Source: [Leptolyngbya] sp. PCC 7376
GTDB lineage: Bacteria; Cyanobacteriota; Cyanobacteriia; Cyanobacteriales; MRBY01
DNA length: 64,000 nucleotides
Direction: 5' to 3'
NCBI RefSeq assembly: GCF_000316605.1
Contig: NC_019683.1
Location: 1,782,036 to 1,846,035 of the forward strand
The position numbers were made by a program, and so were the translations under genes. Below, one piece after another: positions 56,695-64,000 of this stretch (position 1 is its first letter; each line of letters opens with the position of its first letter). The notes under the pieces were generated by a model. It was not told the origin of the DNA. It did no database searches and saw only the letters and a list, made by a program, of their open reading frames with translations.

Positions 56695-58764
56695 TCAAAA
56701 AAGGTTATAATTTATCAAGAAGTAAATACCGTCATCCTGTAGAGCTTGACCACGGTCATCTATATTGAAAAAAGGATAGGCAATATCCAAACGAGCTGTT
56801 AAGTCATCGAACCCGAAAAGCTTGTGCCATTGAAAACCAATTCCCGTACTTAGTAGGAATCTTTGGTCAAGTAGTCCATTACTTGTATCTGGATTATTCC
56901 ACACATAGCCAAGGTCAATAAATGGAATAATTTCAGTGTGGGAAGCCCCCGATTCATCCCGGTCTAAAACGATGTAATCCTCAATCGAAAAACGCACACC
57001 ATTATCAGCAGTACGAGCATTAGAGCGATAGCCTCTAACCGTATTTGGCCCCCCAATTGAAAACTGATAAGAAGAAGGTAATGTTTTTGGGCTTAACTGT
57101 AGCTGTGCCTCGATCACTAATTTGTGATCTTTGCCTAGTTTCTGGATACGCTGGCCGAAGAGTTTCCAGCTATTAAAAATGCCTCCTGATTCGTTCCATC
57201 GACCAGCCGTTGCCCCAAATAAATCTGTACCAAACGTAAACTTAGAATCAATCGCCCATGCCCCATTCGGTGATCGCCTCGCATATCGTTGTCCAAAGGT
57301 GAAATAACTGGTGCGCGTCACCCCATCATCATTAGAGCCGTTCCCAAAAGCTGTCGGAATATTATTAAAAATAAACGTGCGACCATTCTGATATTCAAAT
57401 CCCACACTGAAAGACAATTCCTCTTCCAAGCTACGAATAAGAGGATGACGATACTCCACTGAAGCCAACTGTGACCGAGCCGTAATATCAAACTTGCTAA
57501 AAGGTCTTTGGGTTACCCTTGTCCAACTAGGCGCAAAATTAAATGCCAGATATTTGTCTGTAACTCCTAACGGAATTTCGTACCCTAAATTAACCGCACG
57601 AATACCACCACTCGTTGTGCCTGTGTAACCGAGAATAAAGCGATCACCTATCTTCTCCGGATTGTTATGAACATAAGCAAGGGAAAACTTTTCATCTCCC
57701 ACACTCTCTGGTGAAGAATTATCTAAACTCAGTAATAATTGCTCCTCTTCCTCCGGATCAATAATAATATTTAGGTCATAAACGTTATCTGCACCCTCGA
57801 CTTCTTTTAAATAAACCTCAATATTGTCAACAAGGGGATTTGTTTTCCAATAAGCTAGATTATCTTCAATTGCTCGGTAATGGATGATGTCACCTTCTCG
57901 ACCTAAAATAGACCGGAGACGATCACATAAAATCTCTTTTTTTAGAAAAGTATTTTCTTCTTCTAACCGTGTCGATTTTTCTCGGCTTTCTTCACTTAAA
58001 TCGGATTCTTTACCTCGTAGCTTACACGGATTTCTGTTATCTTCAGACTCTTCAATGACGGTACTCTGCTCACTTTCCTTTGAATTATCATCCTTTTGAG
58101 CAATTTCGTAATAAATATCTCGGATTTTTCTACTGCTTACATTTATAAAAATCTTTTTGACATTAGAAAACTCTTCTCCCGATTCTTGATGATGATTAAA
58201 AGATTTGATCGTAAAACAGTTAACAAAATTAAGCAGATAACCTTCTTGAAAATACTTTTGTTGGATAAATGCCCTAGCAAACTCTAAACTCTCGCCAAAT
58301 TCTGTTTCTACATCACAACTACCATCCGCACGCTGATTCTCCAAAACACGTACTGGTATTTCTGTGGTTAAAAAATCTCTGCCAGCTATCTTTGTTGTTT
58401 GAAAAAGGTTCTTTGTCTGACTCGATGGATTTTTCCTACTCTCATTCAGATGCTCTGAAGTTAAGCTACGCAGGATTTTTCGATTGACTTCTAGATCCTC
58501 ACTGTCGCCAAAATCAAACTGAAAAGTAACCTGTTGTGTTTCCTCTAGTTCAATATCTTGGGCGATCGCTGAATCCTCTTGTGTAGCGACTATCCTGTTT
58601 GTCTCTCTGCTTTGCCACATCTCACGGGATTGCTCAAAGCTCACAGATGTTGTGGGCAATATAAACTCTGCTTGCGCCCGCACAGCCTTGTTCATTTCCA
58701 CTAAGCCCAAAGAGAAAAGTGCTAAAACTGTAGCTCGAAAATACTGATAGATTACTAATGACAT
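56695..58764 (-). CDS. TpsB-type outer-membrane transporter (ShlB/FhaC/HecB family)
   Basis: A 689-residue transporter. The N-terminal signal peptide ends near residue 32 (VRAQA). After a Gln/Glu-rich stretch come POTRA-like regions: RDFLTTEIPVRVLENQRADG with YFQEGYLLNFVNCF (about 120-200), and after a Glu/Ser/Lys-rich insert (about 235-300) IIHYRAIEDNLAYWKTNPLVD with DVYDLNIIID-type strands. The beta barrel starts about residue 350 (LLSLDNSSPESVGDEKFSL) and carries the VRGYRSNA motif of the L6 loop and a final aromatic (FLINYNLF). It would export the TpsA protein whose gene follows 42 bp downstream on the same strand. Confidence 0.88.
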   Translation of the reverse strand: MSLVIYQYFRATVLALFSLGLVEMNKAVRAQAEFILPTTSVSFEQSREMWQSRETNRIVATQEDSAIAQDIELEETQQVTFQFDFGDSEDLEVNRKILRSLTSEHLNESRKNPSSQTKNLFQTTKIAGRDFLTTEIPVRVLENQRADGSCDVETEFGESLEFARAFIQQKYFQEGYLLNFVNCFTIKSFNHHQESGEEFSNVKKIFINVSSRKIRDIYYEIAQKDDNSKESEQSTVIEESEDNRNPCKLRGKESDLSEESREKSTRLEEENTFLKKEILCDRLRSILGREGDIIHYRAIEDNLAYWKTNPLVDNIEVYLKEVEGADNVYDLNIIIDPEEEEQLLLSLDNSSPESVGDEKFSLAYVHNNPEKIGDRFILGYTGTTSGGIRAVNLGYEIPLGVTDKYLAFNFAPSWTRVTQRPFSKFDITARSQLASVEYRHPLIRSLEEELSFSVGFEYQNGRTFIFNNIPTAFGNGSNDDGVTRTSYFTFGQRYARRSPNGAWAIDSKFTFGTDLFGATAGRWNESGGIFNSWKLFGQRIQKLGKDHKLVIEAQLQLSPKTLPSSYQFSIGGPNTVRGYRSNARTADNGVRFSIEDYIVLDRDESGASHTEIIPFIDLGYVWNNPDTSNGLLDQRFLLSTGIGFQWHKLFGFDDLTARLDIAYPFFNIDDRGQALQDDGIYFLINYNLF

Positions 58765-59315
58765 GGCTAATAGTGAGTCTTAAGAATGTGGAGCAAACTT
58801 CACTATCAGAACTTTCTCATAGAGCTAGCATTTTGTAACATGGTTCCCTGAAAGTTTACGAAATCATCAAAAAAAACCTCAAATAGTTTTGCGTATGAAG
58901 CAATAGCAAAGAAGACTTACTTTTGTGATCTTTCTGAATTTCAAAAACCTAGTAAATATGCATACAGCTCTAATGCAAAGCAAACTTATGTTCTCATACG
59001 TATATTCAACCAGGGAAAAAACTTATATCAAAACTATCATTTATACCAAAAGAAATAAATCCAACGCAACTAAAATCTCTACTTTGGTATCAACCTATCA
59101 TGCAATTGTCAACTATTGATTTTTCATAAAAAGCCTTTTGCAAAATCCATAAAATCTAAATTTAATTAAATATCAATCAAGAATCATTTCCCAAAAAAGA
59201 TGAAGTCAGAGAAGTAGAAGTAGCTTTTACTCCTGTTAGCTCGATCATGATGAAAACTTTAGAAAAACTAGCGAGCAGAATCACCAAATCTCCAGTATTT
59301 GCAACAAGCGTTTCA
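58765..59315. other. Gene-free stretch, 551 bp, upstream of the TpsB gene
   Basis: AT-rich sequence that must contain the promoter of the tpsB-tpsA operon. I see no convincing coding frame; a 64-codon plus-strand frame (58925-59119) has no recognisable content. Confidence 0.5.
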
Positions 59316-59447
59316 GAGGATGTCTGAAAAGGGTCTGACTGTAACTTTTGTCGAAATGAGTTGCACGTAAAAATAAGCACTTCAGGCGATCAACCTGGCG
59401 GAATTTACGCAGTATTTATCGAACATAAAGACTTTTCAGACATCCTC
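59316..59447. mobile_element. MITE, copy 2 (132 bp)
   Basis: It has the same termini as copy 1 (GAGGATGTCTGAAAAG inverted repeats) and is identical at 131 of 132 positions. It is flanked by TCA on both sides (59313-59315 and 59448-59450), a second independent 3-bp TNA target duplication. No open frame. It marks the boundary region between the HIP1-poor CHAT-TPS locus and the tal-zwf-opcA cluster. Confidence 0.92.
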
Positions 59448-59450
59448 TCA

Positions 59451-59887
59451 GAGAACCGCTAAGAATCACTTATAAAAAAGCAACATTGCATAGCGTATTT
59501 TCATAAAACATTAAAAATATTTTTGAATACATCTACGAAGATCTTGGCGAAATCTGACAATTAGCTTTAATCCTCATTAAATTCAAGATTTCAGTCTATG
59601 GGGTGATCTCTCATAACTTTTACATAGCAACAATTTCAGACATTTTCTAGGATAAGTAAATAGGGATTGCACGCTAACTTCAGTGAGGTTTTCTAGACAG
59701 AGAAACGCAGATATATTCCGTTAGGAAGTCACGATTTTTTCAGAAAGTAAATGCTTCGTAAACAATGAAGGGCGATTTTCAAAAATATCTTGTAAGTTGA
59801 GGAATAAGGCAGGTGAAGGGAGTCGCATTCGCAACATGATTTCGCAGATATTCCTTTGCAATGCCAATCAACGTACGGAGAATATCT
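59451..59887. other. Gene-free leader region of the tal operon, 437 bp
   Basis: No gene or RNA recognised. The promoter of tal should lie here; GGAGA at 59879-59883 is the probable ribosome-binding site for the ATG at 59888. Confidence 0.5.
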
Positions 59888-61036
59888 ATGGCTACCGCTA
59901 ACCCAATCCTTGAAATCGAAAATAAATACGGTCAAAGTATTTGGATGGATAACCTCAGCAGAGACTTAGTCGAGTCTGGGGAATTGGAACAATTAATCGA
60001 CAGTCGGGGTGTTCACGGCATTACCTCTAACCCAGCCATCTTTGAAAAGGCGATCGCCGGCAATGAGATTTATGATGTCGCGATTAGAGCTGGTATCGAA
60101 GCGGGCAAGTCTACTCACGAAATTTATGAGTCTTTAGTATTTGAAGACATCGGTAACGCCTGTGATATTCTATCCGGCGTTTATGACAAGACAGGGGGCT
60201 TAGACGGTTATGTCAGCATTGAAGTACCACCCACCATCGCCAACGATACGGAGAGCACAATCAGCGAAGCACGCCGTTATTTTGCAACCATTGGTCGTCC
60301 CAATGTGATGATCAAAATTCCGGGAACACCAGAAGGTTTGCCCGCAGTAAAAACGGCAATCTCCGAAGGCATTAATGTCAACGTGACGTTGCTCTTCTCC
60401 GTACAGGCTTATATCGACACCGCTTGGGCTTATATCGAAGGTCTAGAGAAGCGTGCAGCAGCTGGAGAGGATATCAGCAATATTTCTTCTGTGGCAAGCT
60501 TTTTCCTCAGCCGCATTGACGTCAATATCGACAATCAGCTCGATGCCAAAATCAAGTCTGGTGTTAGCCAAGATGACGCGGTGAAATTGATTTCGCTAAA
60601 AGGGAAAGTGGCGATCGCCAACGCCAAAATCGCGTACCAACACTACTTAGAAATTTTCAACAGTGACCGTTGGTTAGCTTTAGCAGAAAAAGGTGCAAGA
60701 CCCCAACGACTCCTCTGGGCAAGTACAAGCACTAAGAATCCTGAGTATAGCGATGTCATGTATGTCGATGAACTTGTTGGTGCTGATACCGTCAACACCC
60801 TCCCTCCCAACACCATCGAAGCCTGTGCTGACCACTGTGACCCAGCCAGCCGCATCGATGCGAACGTTGAGCAAGCCAAGCAGATCATTGCCGCCCTTGC
60901 CGATGACAATGTCGGGATTGACCTCGATGCAGTGATGGATCAGCTCCTTGCAGAAGGCATTGACAAATTCATCAAGCCTTTTGAATCTCTTATGGCTTCC
61001 CTTGAGACAAAAGTTAAGCAACTCGCTACTGCCTAA
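59888..61036 (+). CDS. tal: Transaldolase
   Basis: A 382-residue enzyme that moves a dihydroxyacetone unit between sugar phosphates in the pentose phosphate pathway (sedoheptulose-7-P plus glyceraldehyde-3-P to erythrose-4-P plus fructose-6-P). Motifs: SIWMDNLSRDLVESGELEQL, RGVHGITSNPAIFEKAIAG, VSIEVPPTIAND, the Schiff-base Lys143 in NVMIKIPGTPEGLPA, and INVNVTLLFSVQAYIDTAWA. Length and the GITSNPAIF motif fit the long transaldolase form. I chose ATG 59888 with GGAGA 5-9 bp upstream; the longer frame (59861) adds nine residues without support. zwf follows after 123 bp, and opcA further on. Confidence 0.96.
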   Translation: MATANPILEIENKYGQSIWMDNLSRDLVESGELEQLIDSRGVHGITSNPAIFEKAIAGNEIYDVAIRAGIEAGKSTHEIYESLVFEDIGNACDILSGVYDKTGGLDGYVSIEVPPTIANDTESTISEARRYFATIGRPNVMIKIPGTPEGLPAVKTAISEGINVNVTLLFSVQAYIDTAWAYIEGLEKRAAAGEDISNISSVASFFLSRIDVNIDNQLDAKIKSGVSQDDAVKLISLKGKVAIANAKIAYQHYLEIFNSDRWLALAEKGARPQRLLWASTSTKNPEYSDVMYVDELVGADTVNTLPPNTIEACADHCDPASRIDANVEQAKQIIAALADDNVGIDLDAVMDQLLAEGIDKFIKPFESLMASLETKVKQLATA

Positions 61037-61088
61037 CATTTGCCAATCTTCTTCCAAGACCTAAAATCCCTCTATCGATATTTCAAGT

Positions 61089-61115
61089 CCCCCTTTCTAA
61101 GGGGGATTTAGGGGG
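61089..61115 (+). repeat. C5-G5 hairpin repeat between tal and zwf
   Basis: CCCCCTT-TCT-AAGGGGG, followed by ATTTAGGGGGA, which offers a second GGGGG arm for alternative pairing. The pattern CCCCCTTnnnAAGGGGGATTTAGGGGGA is a frequently dispersed sequence in cyanobacterial genomes. Lying in the tal-zwf gap, it could attenuate or process the mRNA. Confidence 0.55.
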
Positions 61116-61159
61116 AGCAAATTATCAAAAAACAGCCCACCCACATCTGCTCTCCGCCT

Positions 61160-62689
61160 ATGGTTACTCTCCAAGAAAATCCCCTCAGAGTTGGACTCCG
61201 CCAAGAACGCACTCCCGATCCCTTGATCATGGTGATTTTCGGTGCATCCGGCGACCTGACAAAACGTAAACTCGTCCCTTCGTTATACGCCCTCAGAAAA
61301 GACAATCTCCTCCCTCCAGAAATAACAATTGTTGGTGTTGCTCGCCGTGACTGGAGTCATGAGTACTTCCGCGAGCAAATGCGCGAAGGAATTGAGGAAT
61401 TTTCCGATGGCCTTGGCAGCGAAGAACTTTGGGAGAACTTTGCAGAAGGGCTGTATTATTGCTCCGGCAATATGGATCAGGCCGAGAGCTATCACAAACT
61501 AAAAGCTTTTCTCGACGAACTAGATGGTAAACGAGGCACGAGAGGCAATCGCGTCTTCTACCTTGCCGTGTCTCCGAAGTTCTTCTCCCTCGGTATTAAG
61601 AATCTCGGTGCCGCAGGTATGCTGTCTGATCCAATCAAGCACCGCCTTGTGATCGAGAAACCTTTCGGGAAAGATCTTAGTTCTGCTCAAGTCCTCAATA
61701 ACGTCGTCAAAAAAGTTTGCCGTGAAGAACAGGTTTATCGCATCGACCACTACCTCGGTAAGGAAACCGTCCAAAACCTTTTGGTCTTCCGGTTTGCCAA
61801 TGCTATTTTTGAACCGTTATGGAACCGTCAATTCGTTGATCATGTACAAATCACAGTAGCGGAAACCGTTGGTGTAGAAGATAGGGCAGGCTATTACGAA
61901 ACCTCCGGTGCGCTGAGGGATATGTTGCAAAATCACCTGATGCAACTGTTTTGTTTGACGGCGATGGAAGCTCCAAATGCCCTAAATGCAGATAGTATTC
62001 GTAGTGAAAAAACGAAAGTTTTACAAGCAACTCACCTTGCGGATATCAACAACCTCGATAAATCTGCAATTCGTGGTCAGTACAGTGCAGGTTGGATGAA
62101 AGGCAAACCTGTACAAGGTTACCGCGAAGAGCCTGGTGTCAATCCAGAATCTACCACTCCAACATTTGTTGCGATGAAACTCATGGTCGATAACTGGCGA
62201 TGGCAGGGGGTTCCTTTCTATCTCCGAACAGGTAAACGTTTACCTAAAAAAGTTTCAGAAATTGCAATTCAGTTCCGTCAGGTTCCCCTTGCCATTTTCC
62301 CATCCGCAGCAAAGCAAGCAAACCCTAATGTTTTGGCTCTCAGAATCCAGCCAAACGAAGGGATATCAATGCGTTTTGAAGCGAAAATGCCCGGTGCTGA
62401 TATTCGTACCCGCAGTGTGGATATGGACTTTAGCTATGGCTCTTCCTTTGGGATGGCAACCCAAGATGCTTATACGCGTCTACTATTAGATTGCATGGTC
62501 GGCGATCAAACGTTGTTTACCCGTGCTGATGAGGTAGAGGAAGCGTGGCGAGTTGTAACCCCAGCTTTGGCTGCATGGGATGCTCCTTCCGATCCAAGTA
62601 ATGTTCCTCAATATGAGGCTGGTACTTGGGAGCCTACTGAAGCGGAATTTCTGATCAACCGTGATGGTCGCCGTTGGCGCAGACTATAG
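61160..62689 (+). CDS. zwf: Glucose-6-phosphate 1-dehydrogenase
   Basis: A 509-residue enzyme catalysing glucose-6-phosphate plus NADP to 6-phosphogluconolactone plus NADPH, the entry to the oxidative pentose phosphate pathway, which supplies reductant in the dark. Motifs: the NADP-binding loop [20 protein letters not shown], then [16 protein letters not shown], the active-site signature [20 protein letters not shown], and [14 protein letters not shown]. Length is normal. In cyanobacteria it is activated by OpcA and redox-controlled through thioredoxin; the gene lies upstream of opcA with one small gene between, as is common. Confidence 0.98.
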   Translation: MVTLQENPLRVGLRQERTPDPLIMVIFGASGDLTKRKLVPSLYALRKDNLLPPEITIVGVARRDWSHEYFREQMREGIEEFSDGLGSEELWENFAEGLYYCSGNMDQAESYHKLKAFLDELDGKRGTRGNRVFYLAVSPKFFSLGIKNLGAAGMLSDPIKHRLVIEKPFGKDLSSAQVLNNVVKKVCREEQVYRIDHYLGKETVQNLLVFRFANAIFEPLWNRQFVDHVQITVAETVGVEDRAGYYETSGALRDMLQNHLMQLFCLTAMEAPNALNADSIRSEKTKVLQATHLADINNLDKSAIRGQYSAGWMKGKPVQGYREEPGVNPESTTPTFVAMKLMVDNWRWQGVPFYLRTGKRLPKKVSEIAIQFRQVPLAIFPSAAKQANPNVLALRIQPNEGISMRFEAKMPGADIRTRSVDMDFSYGSSFGMATQDAYTRLLLDCMVGDQTLFTRADEVEEAWRVVTPALAAWDAPSDPSNVPQYEAGTWEPTEAEFLINRDGRRWRRL

Positions 62690-62709
62690 ATTGATCGGAT
62701 AAAACGGCA

Positions 62710-63021
62710 ATGATTTTACGGATTCTCAGAGCACAAATCTTCCATGAACTTCGGGATGAATTTGAAAAAGGCCCCGCAATAATGTCGGTGAAATTGGTCT
62801 TAAGTCAAAAGGGTTGTGTGTCCTGTCAGGTAACTAAACCACTGCACAAGACATCTAACACCTATGCGATGATTTCGCTCTGGGAAAACAAAGAATCACT
62901 ACAGGCATTTGCTGGAGAAGATTTTGAGAAAGCGGCGATTCCCGCCGGAATGAATCGGTACATCTCTTCCTGTAGTGTCGAACACTATATTTCGACAGAG
63001 CCATTTCGCCCAAAGTCTTAA
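62710..63021 (+). CDS. ABM-like (antibiotic biosynthesis monooxygenase fold) small protein
   Basis: A 103-residue protein, 20 bp after zwf. It looks like a single ferredoxin-like alpha/beta unit of the ABM type: ILRILRAQIFHELRDEFEKG (strand and helix), VSCQVTKPLHKTSNTYAMIS, LWENKESLQAFAGEDFEKAA (the W-x-x-x-E-x-L-x-A-F helix typical of the fold) and ISSCSVEHYISTEPF. It has four cysteines, two of them in KGCVSC, a CxxC-like pattern that may be redox-active. Members are dimeric and of varied function (monooxygenases, haem binding, unknown). Its position between zwf and opcA suggests a link to dark carbon metabolism, unproven. Confidence 0.75.
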   Translation: MILRILRAQIFHELRDEFEKGPAIMSVKLVLSQKGCVSCQVTKPLHKTSNTYAMISLWENKESLQAFAGEDFEKAAIPAGMNRYISSCSVEHYISTEPFRPKS

Positions 63022-63133
63022 GAATAAACTGCTTAGGTCTTTAATTCCTCAGAGTTTCGTTTAGATTTTTGTCTCGTTACAGTTACGGCAACTTCTTCGT
63101 TTTCTCTATTGTTCTCTCTCTTTCTAAACCATC

Positions 63134-64000
63134 ATGATGACTTCAGCTCCCCTTGTTTCTCTGCAAGCTCCAAAAGATGTTTCGCTCGAAGAGATCGAAG
63201 CGGAACTTTCACAACTTTGGCAAAATAATTATTCCGATGAAGGGTTAAGTGCAACCCGGGCAACAACGTTTAGTTTTCTGGTTTATGAGCCGGATGAAAC
63301 GCAAGCTTTACTAGGTAAATTGGGATTCTATTCGGGCCCTGTAGACGGGATTGCCAGTGTCCGTACGGTTGTGGCAATTCAAGCTGCGCAAAAAGCCTAC
63401 GGCTTCAAGGAGACGGGTAAGGTCACACCAGAATTTTTGGCAAGACTACAGCAGGTTTGGCAAGAAAAAAGAGATCAAGGTGATGAGGGTTCCAAAGGTT
63501 ATTCTGCTGATCTGAATAGTTCTGGGGTAGCTGATGCGATCGCCGCGTCAAATCCCTGTCGAATCATCACACTTTCTCCCACTGTTGGAGAGGATGAAGG
63601 GGTTTCAGCGCAGGTGTCAGCCTATTGCCCGGTCAATAAACGTGGCAGCAGTTCGTTAGTCTGCTGTGAATACATCACACTGCGGGGAACAGCGGCAGCC
63701 TTGGATCGAATTCATGGTCTGATTACTGAACTATTAGTCGGAGATCTACCAAAGTTTGTATGGTGGAAAGCAGTACCAGATACGAATTACGGACTCTTCC
63801 AACGCTTAATGAGTGAAGCTGATACATTGATCGTTGATTCGAGTGGATTCCATGAAGCAGAGCCAGATTTGCAAGTACTTGGCCAGTTACTCCAACAAGG
63901 TCACAATGTCGCTGATCTCAACTGGAATCGTCTGGCAGCTTGGCAAGAACTGACAGCAGCGGCGTTTGACCCACCAGAAAGACGGGCGGCGATCGCCGAA
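63134..64000 (+). CDS. opcA: OpcA, redox-linked activator of glucose-6-phosphate dehydrogenase (cut by window edge)
   Basis: An open frame from ATG ATG (63134, 63137) to the right edge: 289 codons with no stop, the N-terminal two thirds of the protein. It starts MMTSAPLVSLQAPKDVSLEE, continues with LWQNNYSDEGLSATRATTFS, and contains CRIITLSP, SLVCCEYITLRGTAA, LVGDLPKFVWWKAVP and LFQRLMSEADTLIVDSSGF, all OpcA signatures. Between residues about 57 and 105 lies a peptidoglycan-binding-like segment (LLGKLGFYSGPVDGIASVRT). OpcA promotes the active oligomer of G6PDH and mediates thioredoxin control. No clear Shine-Dalgarno sequence; the gap after the ABM-like gene is 112 bp. Confidence 0.93.
   Translation, partial: MMTSAPLVSLQAPKDVSLEEIEAELSQLWQNNYSDEGLSATRATTFSFLVYEPDETQALLGKLGFYSGPVDGIASVRTVVAIQAAQKAYGFKETGKVTPEFLARLQQVWQEKRDQGDEGSKGYSADLNSSGVADAIAASNPCRIITLSPTVGEDEGVSAQVSAYCPVNKRGSSSLVCCEYITLRGTAAALDRIHGLITELLVGDLPKFVWWKAVPDTNYGLFQRLMSEADTLIVDSSGFHEAEPDLQVLGQLLQQGHNVADLNWNRLAAWQELTAAAFDPPERRAAIAE

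Noticed and set aside
58925-59119. 64-codon plus frame upstream of the second MITE
   Set aside because: Lys/Thr/Tyr-rich chance frame in AT-rich DNA.
35834-59447. The 23-kb segment between the two MITEs considered as a composite transposon
   Set aside because: Each MITE has its own different target duplication (TAA, TCA), showing two separate insertions rather than one composite unit.

Overview
The window is cyanobacterial chromosome. The octamer GCGATCGC (HIP1) is dense over most of it (I count 20 copies in the first 12 kb). Many genes belong to lineages typical of cyanobacteria: a long DnaK of the DnaK3 type next to a zinc-finger-less DnaJ, OpcA beside zwf and tal, an iron-uptake-type porin, a DUF4278 protein, and multi-PAS and CheB-type sensor kinases. 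The AT-leaning composition and gene set fit a Picosynechococcus/Leptolyngbya-like unicellular or filamentous species. The sequence alone does not fix the genus.

Layout. 1-2.4 kb: minus-strand genes for the N-terminal half of an AAA+ ATPase of the contractile-injection-system-associated type, a pentapeptide-repeat protein and a thioredoxin-fold protein without its cysteine. 2.4-8.3 kb: a 1953-residue kinase with about ten PAS domains. 8.4-8.6 kb: a two-way terminator and initiator tRNA-fMet. 8.7-20.6 kb: small conserved proteins, a GNAT enzyme, RuvX, a CheB-kinase that has lost its CheR catalytic domain, HflX and an outer-membrane porin. 20.6-26.3 kb: a small DUF4278 gene, MTA phosphorylase, a kinase remnant, an intact membrane kinase and a 2OG-Fe(II) oxygenase. 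26.4-35.8 kb: a pseudouridine synthase, the DnaJ/DnaK3 pair, TPR proteins, a VapBC toxin-antitoxin pair and a HAD phosphatase. 35.8-43.7 kb: a 132-bp MITE, a sulfotransferase, Hsp33, an FHA-PrsW fusion, a TetR/dehydrogenase pair with two perfect operators, DedA and an orphan HlyD-type adaptor.

43.8-58.8 kb is the most unusual region. It is poor in HIP1 (3 sites in about 15 kb). A plus-strand cluster encodes a sigma-like HTH protein, a DUF1822 protein, a CHAT-CHASE2 membrane protein and a small exported protein. It converges on a minus-strand two-partner secretion operon, a TpsB/FhaC-type transporter and a 2120-residue TpsA exoprotein ending in a caspase-like CHAT domain. A 25-bp perfect inverted repeat separates the two arms. 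I read it as one module: a surface-exported, caspase-like protein plus a membrane sensor carrying a second CHAT domain and a dedicated regulator. Its function is not known to me.

59.3-64 kb: a second MITE copy (131/132 identical, with its own 3-bp target duplication), then tal - zwf - ABM-like protein - opcA (cut by the window edge). These encode the oxidative pentose phosphate pathway with the redox activator of glucose-6-phosphate dehydrogenase.
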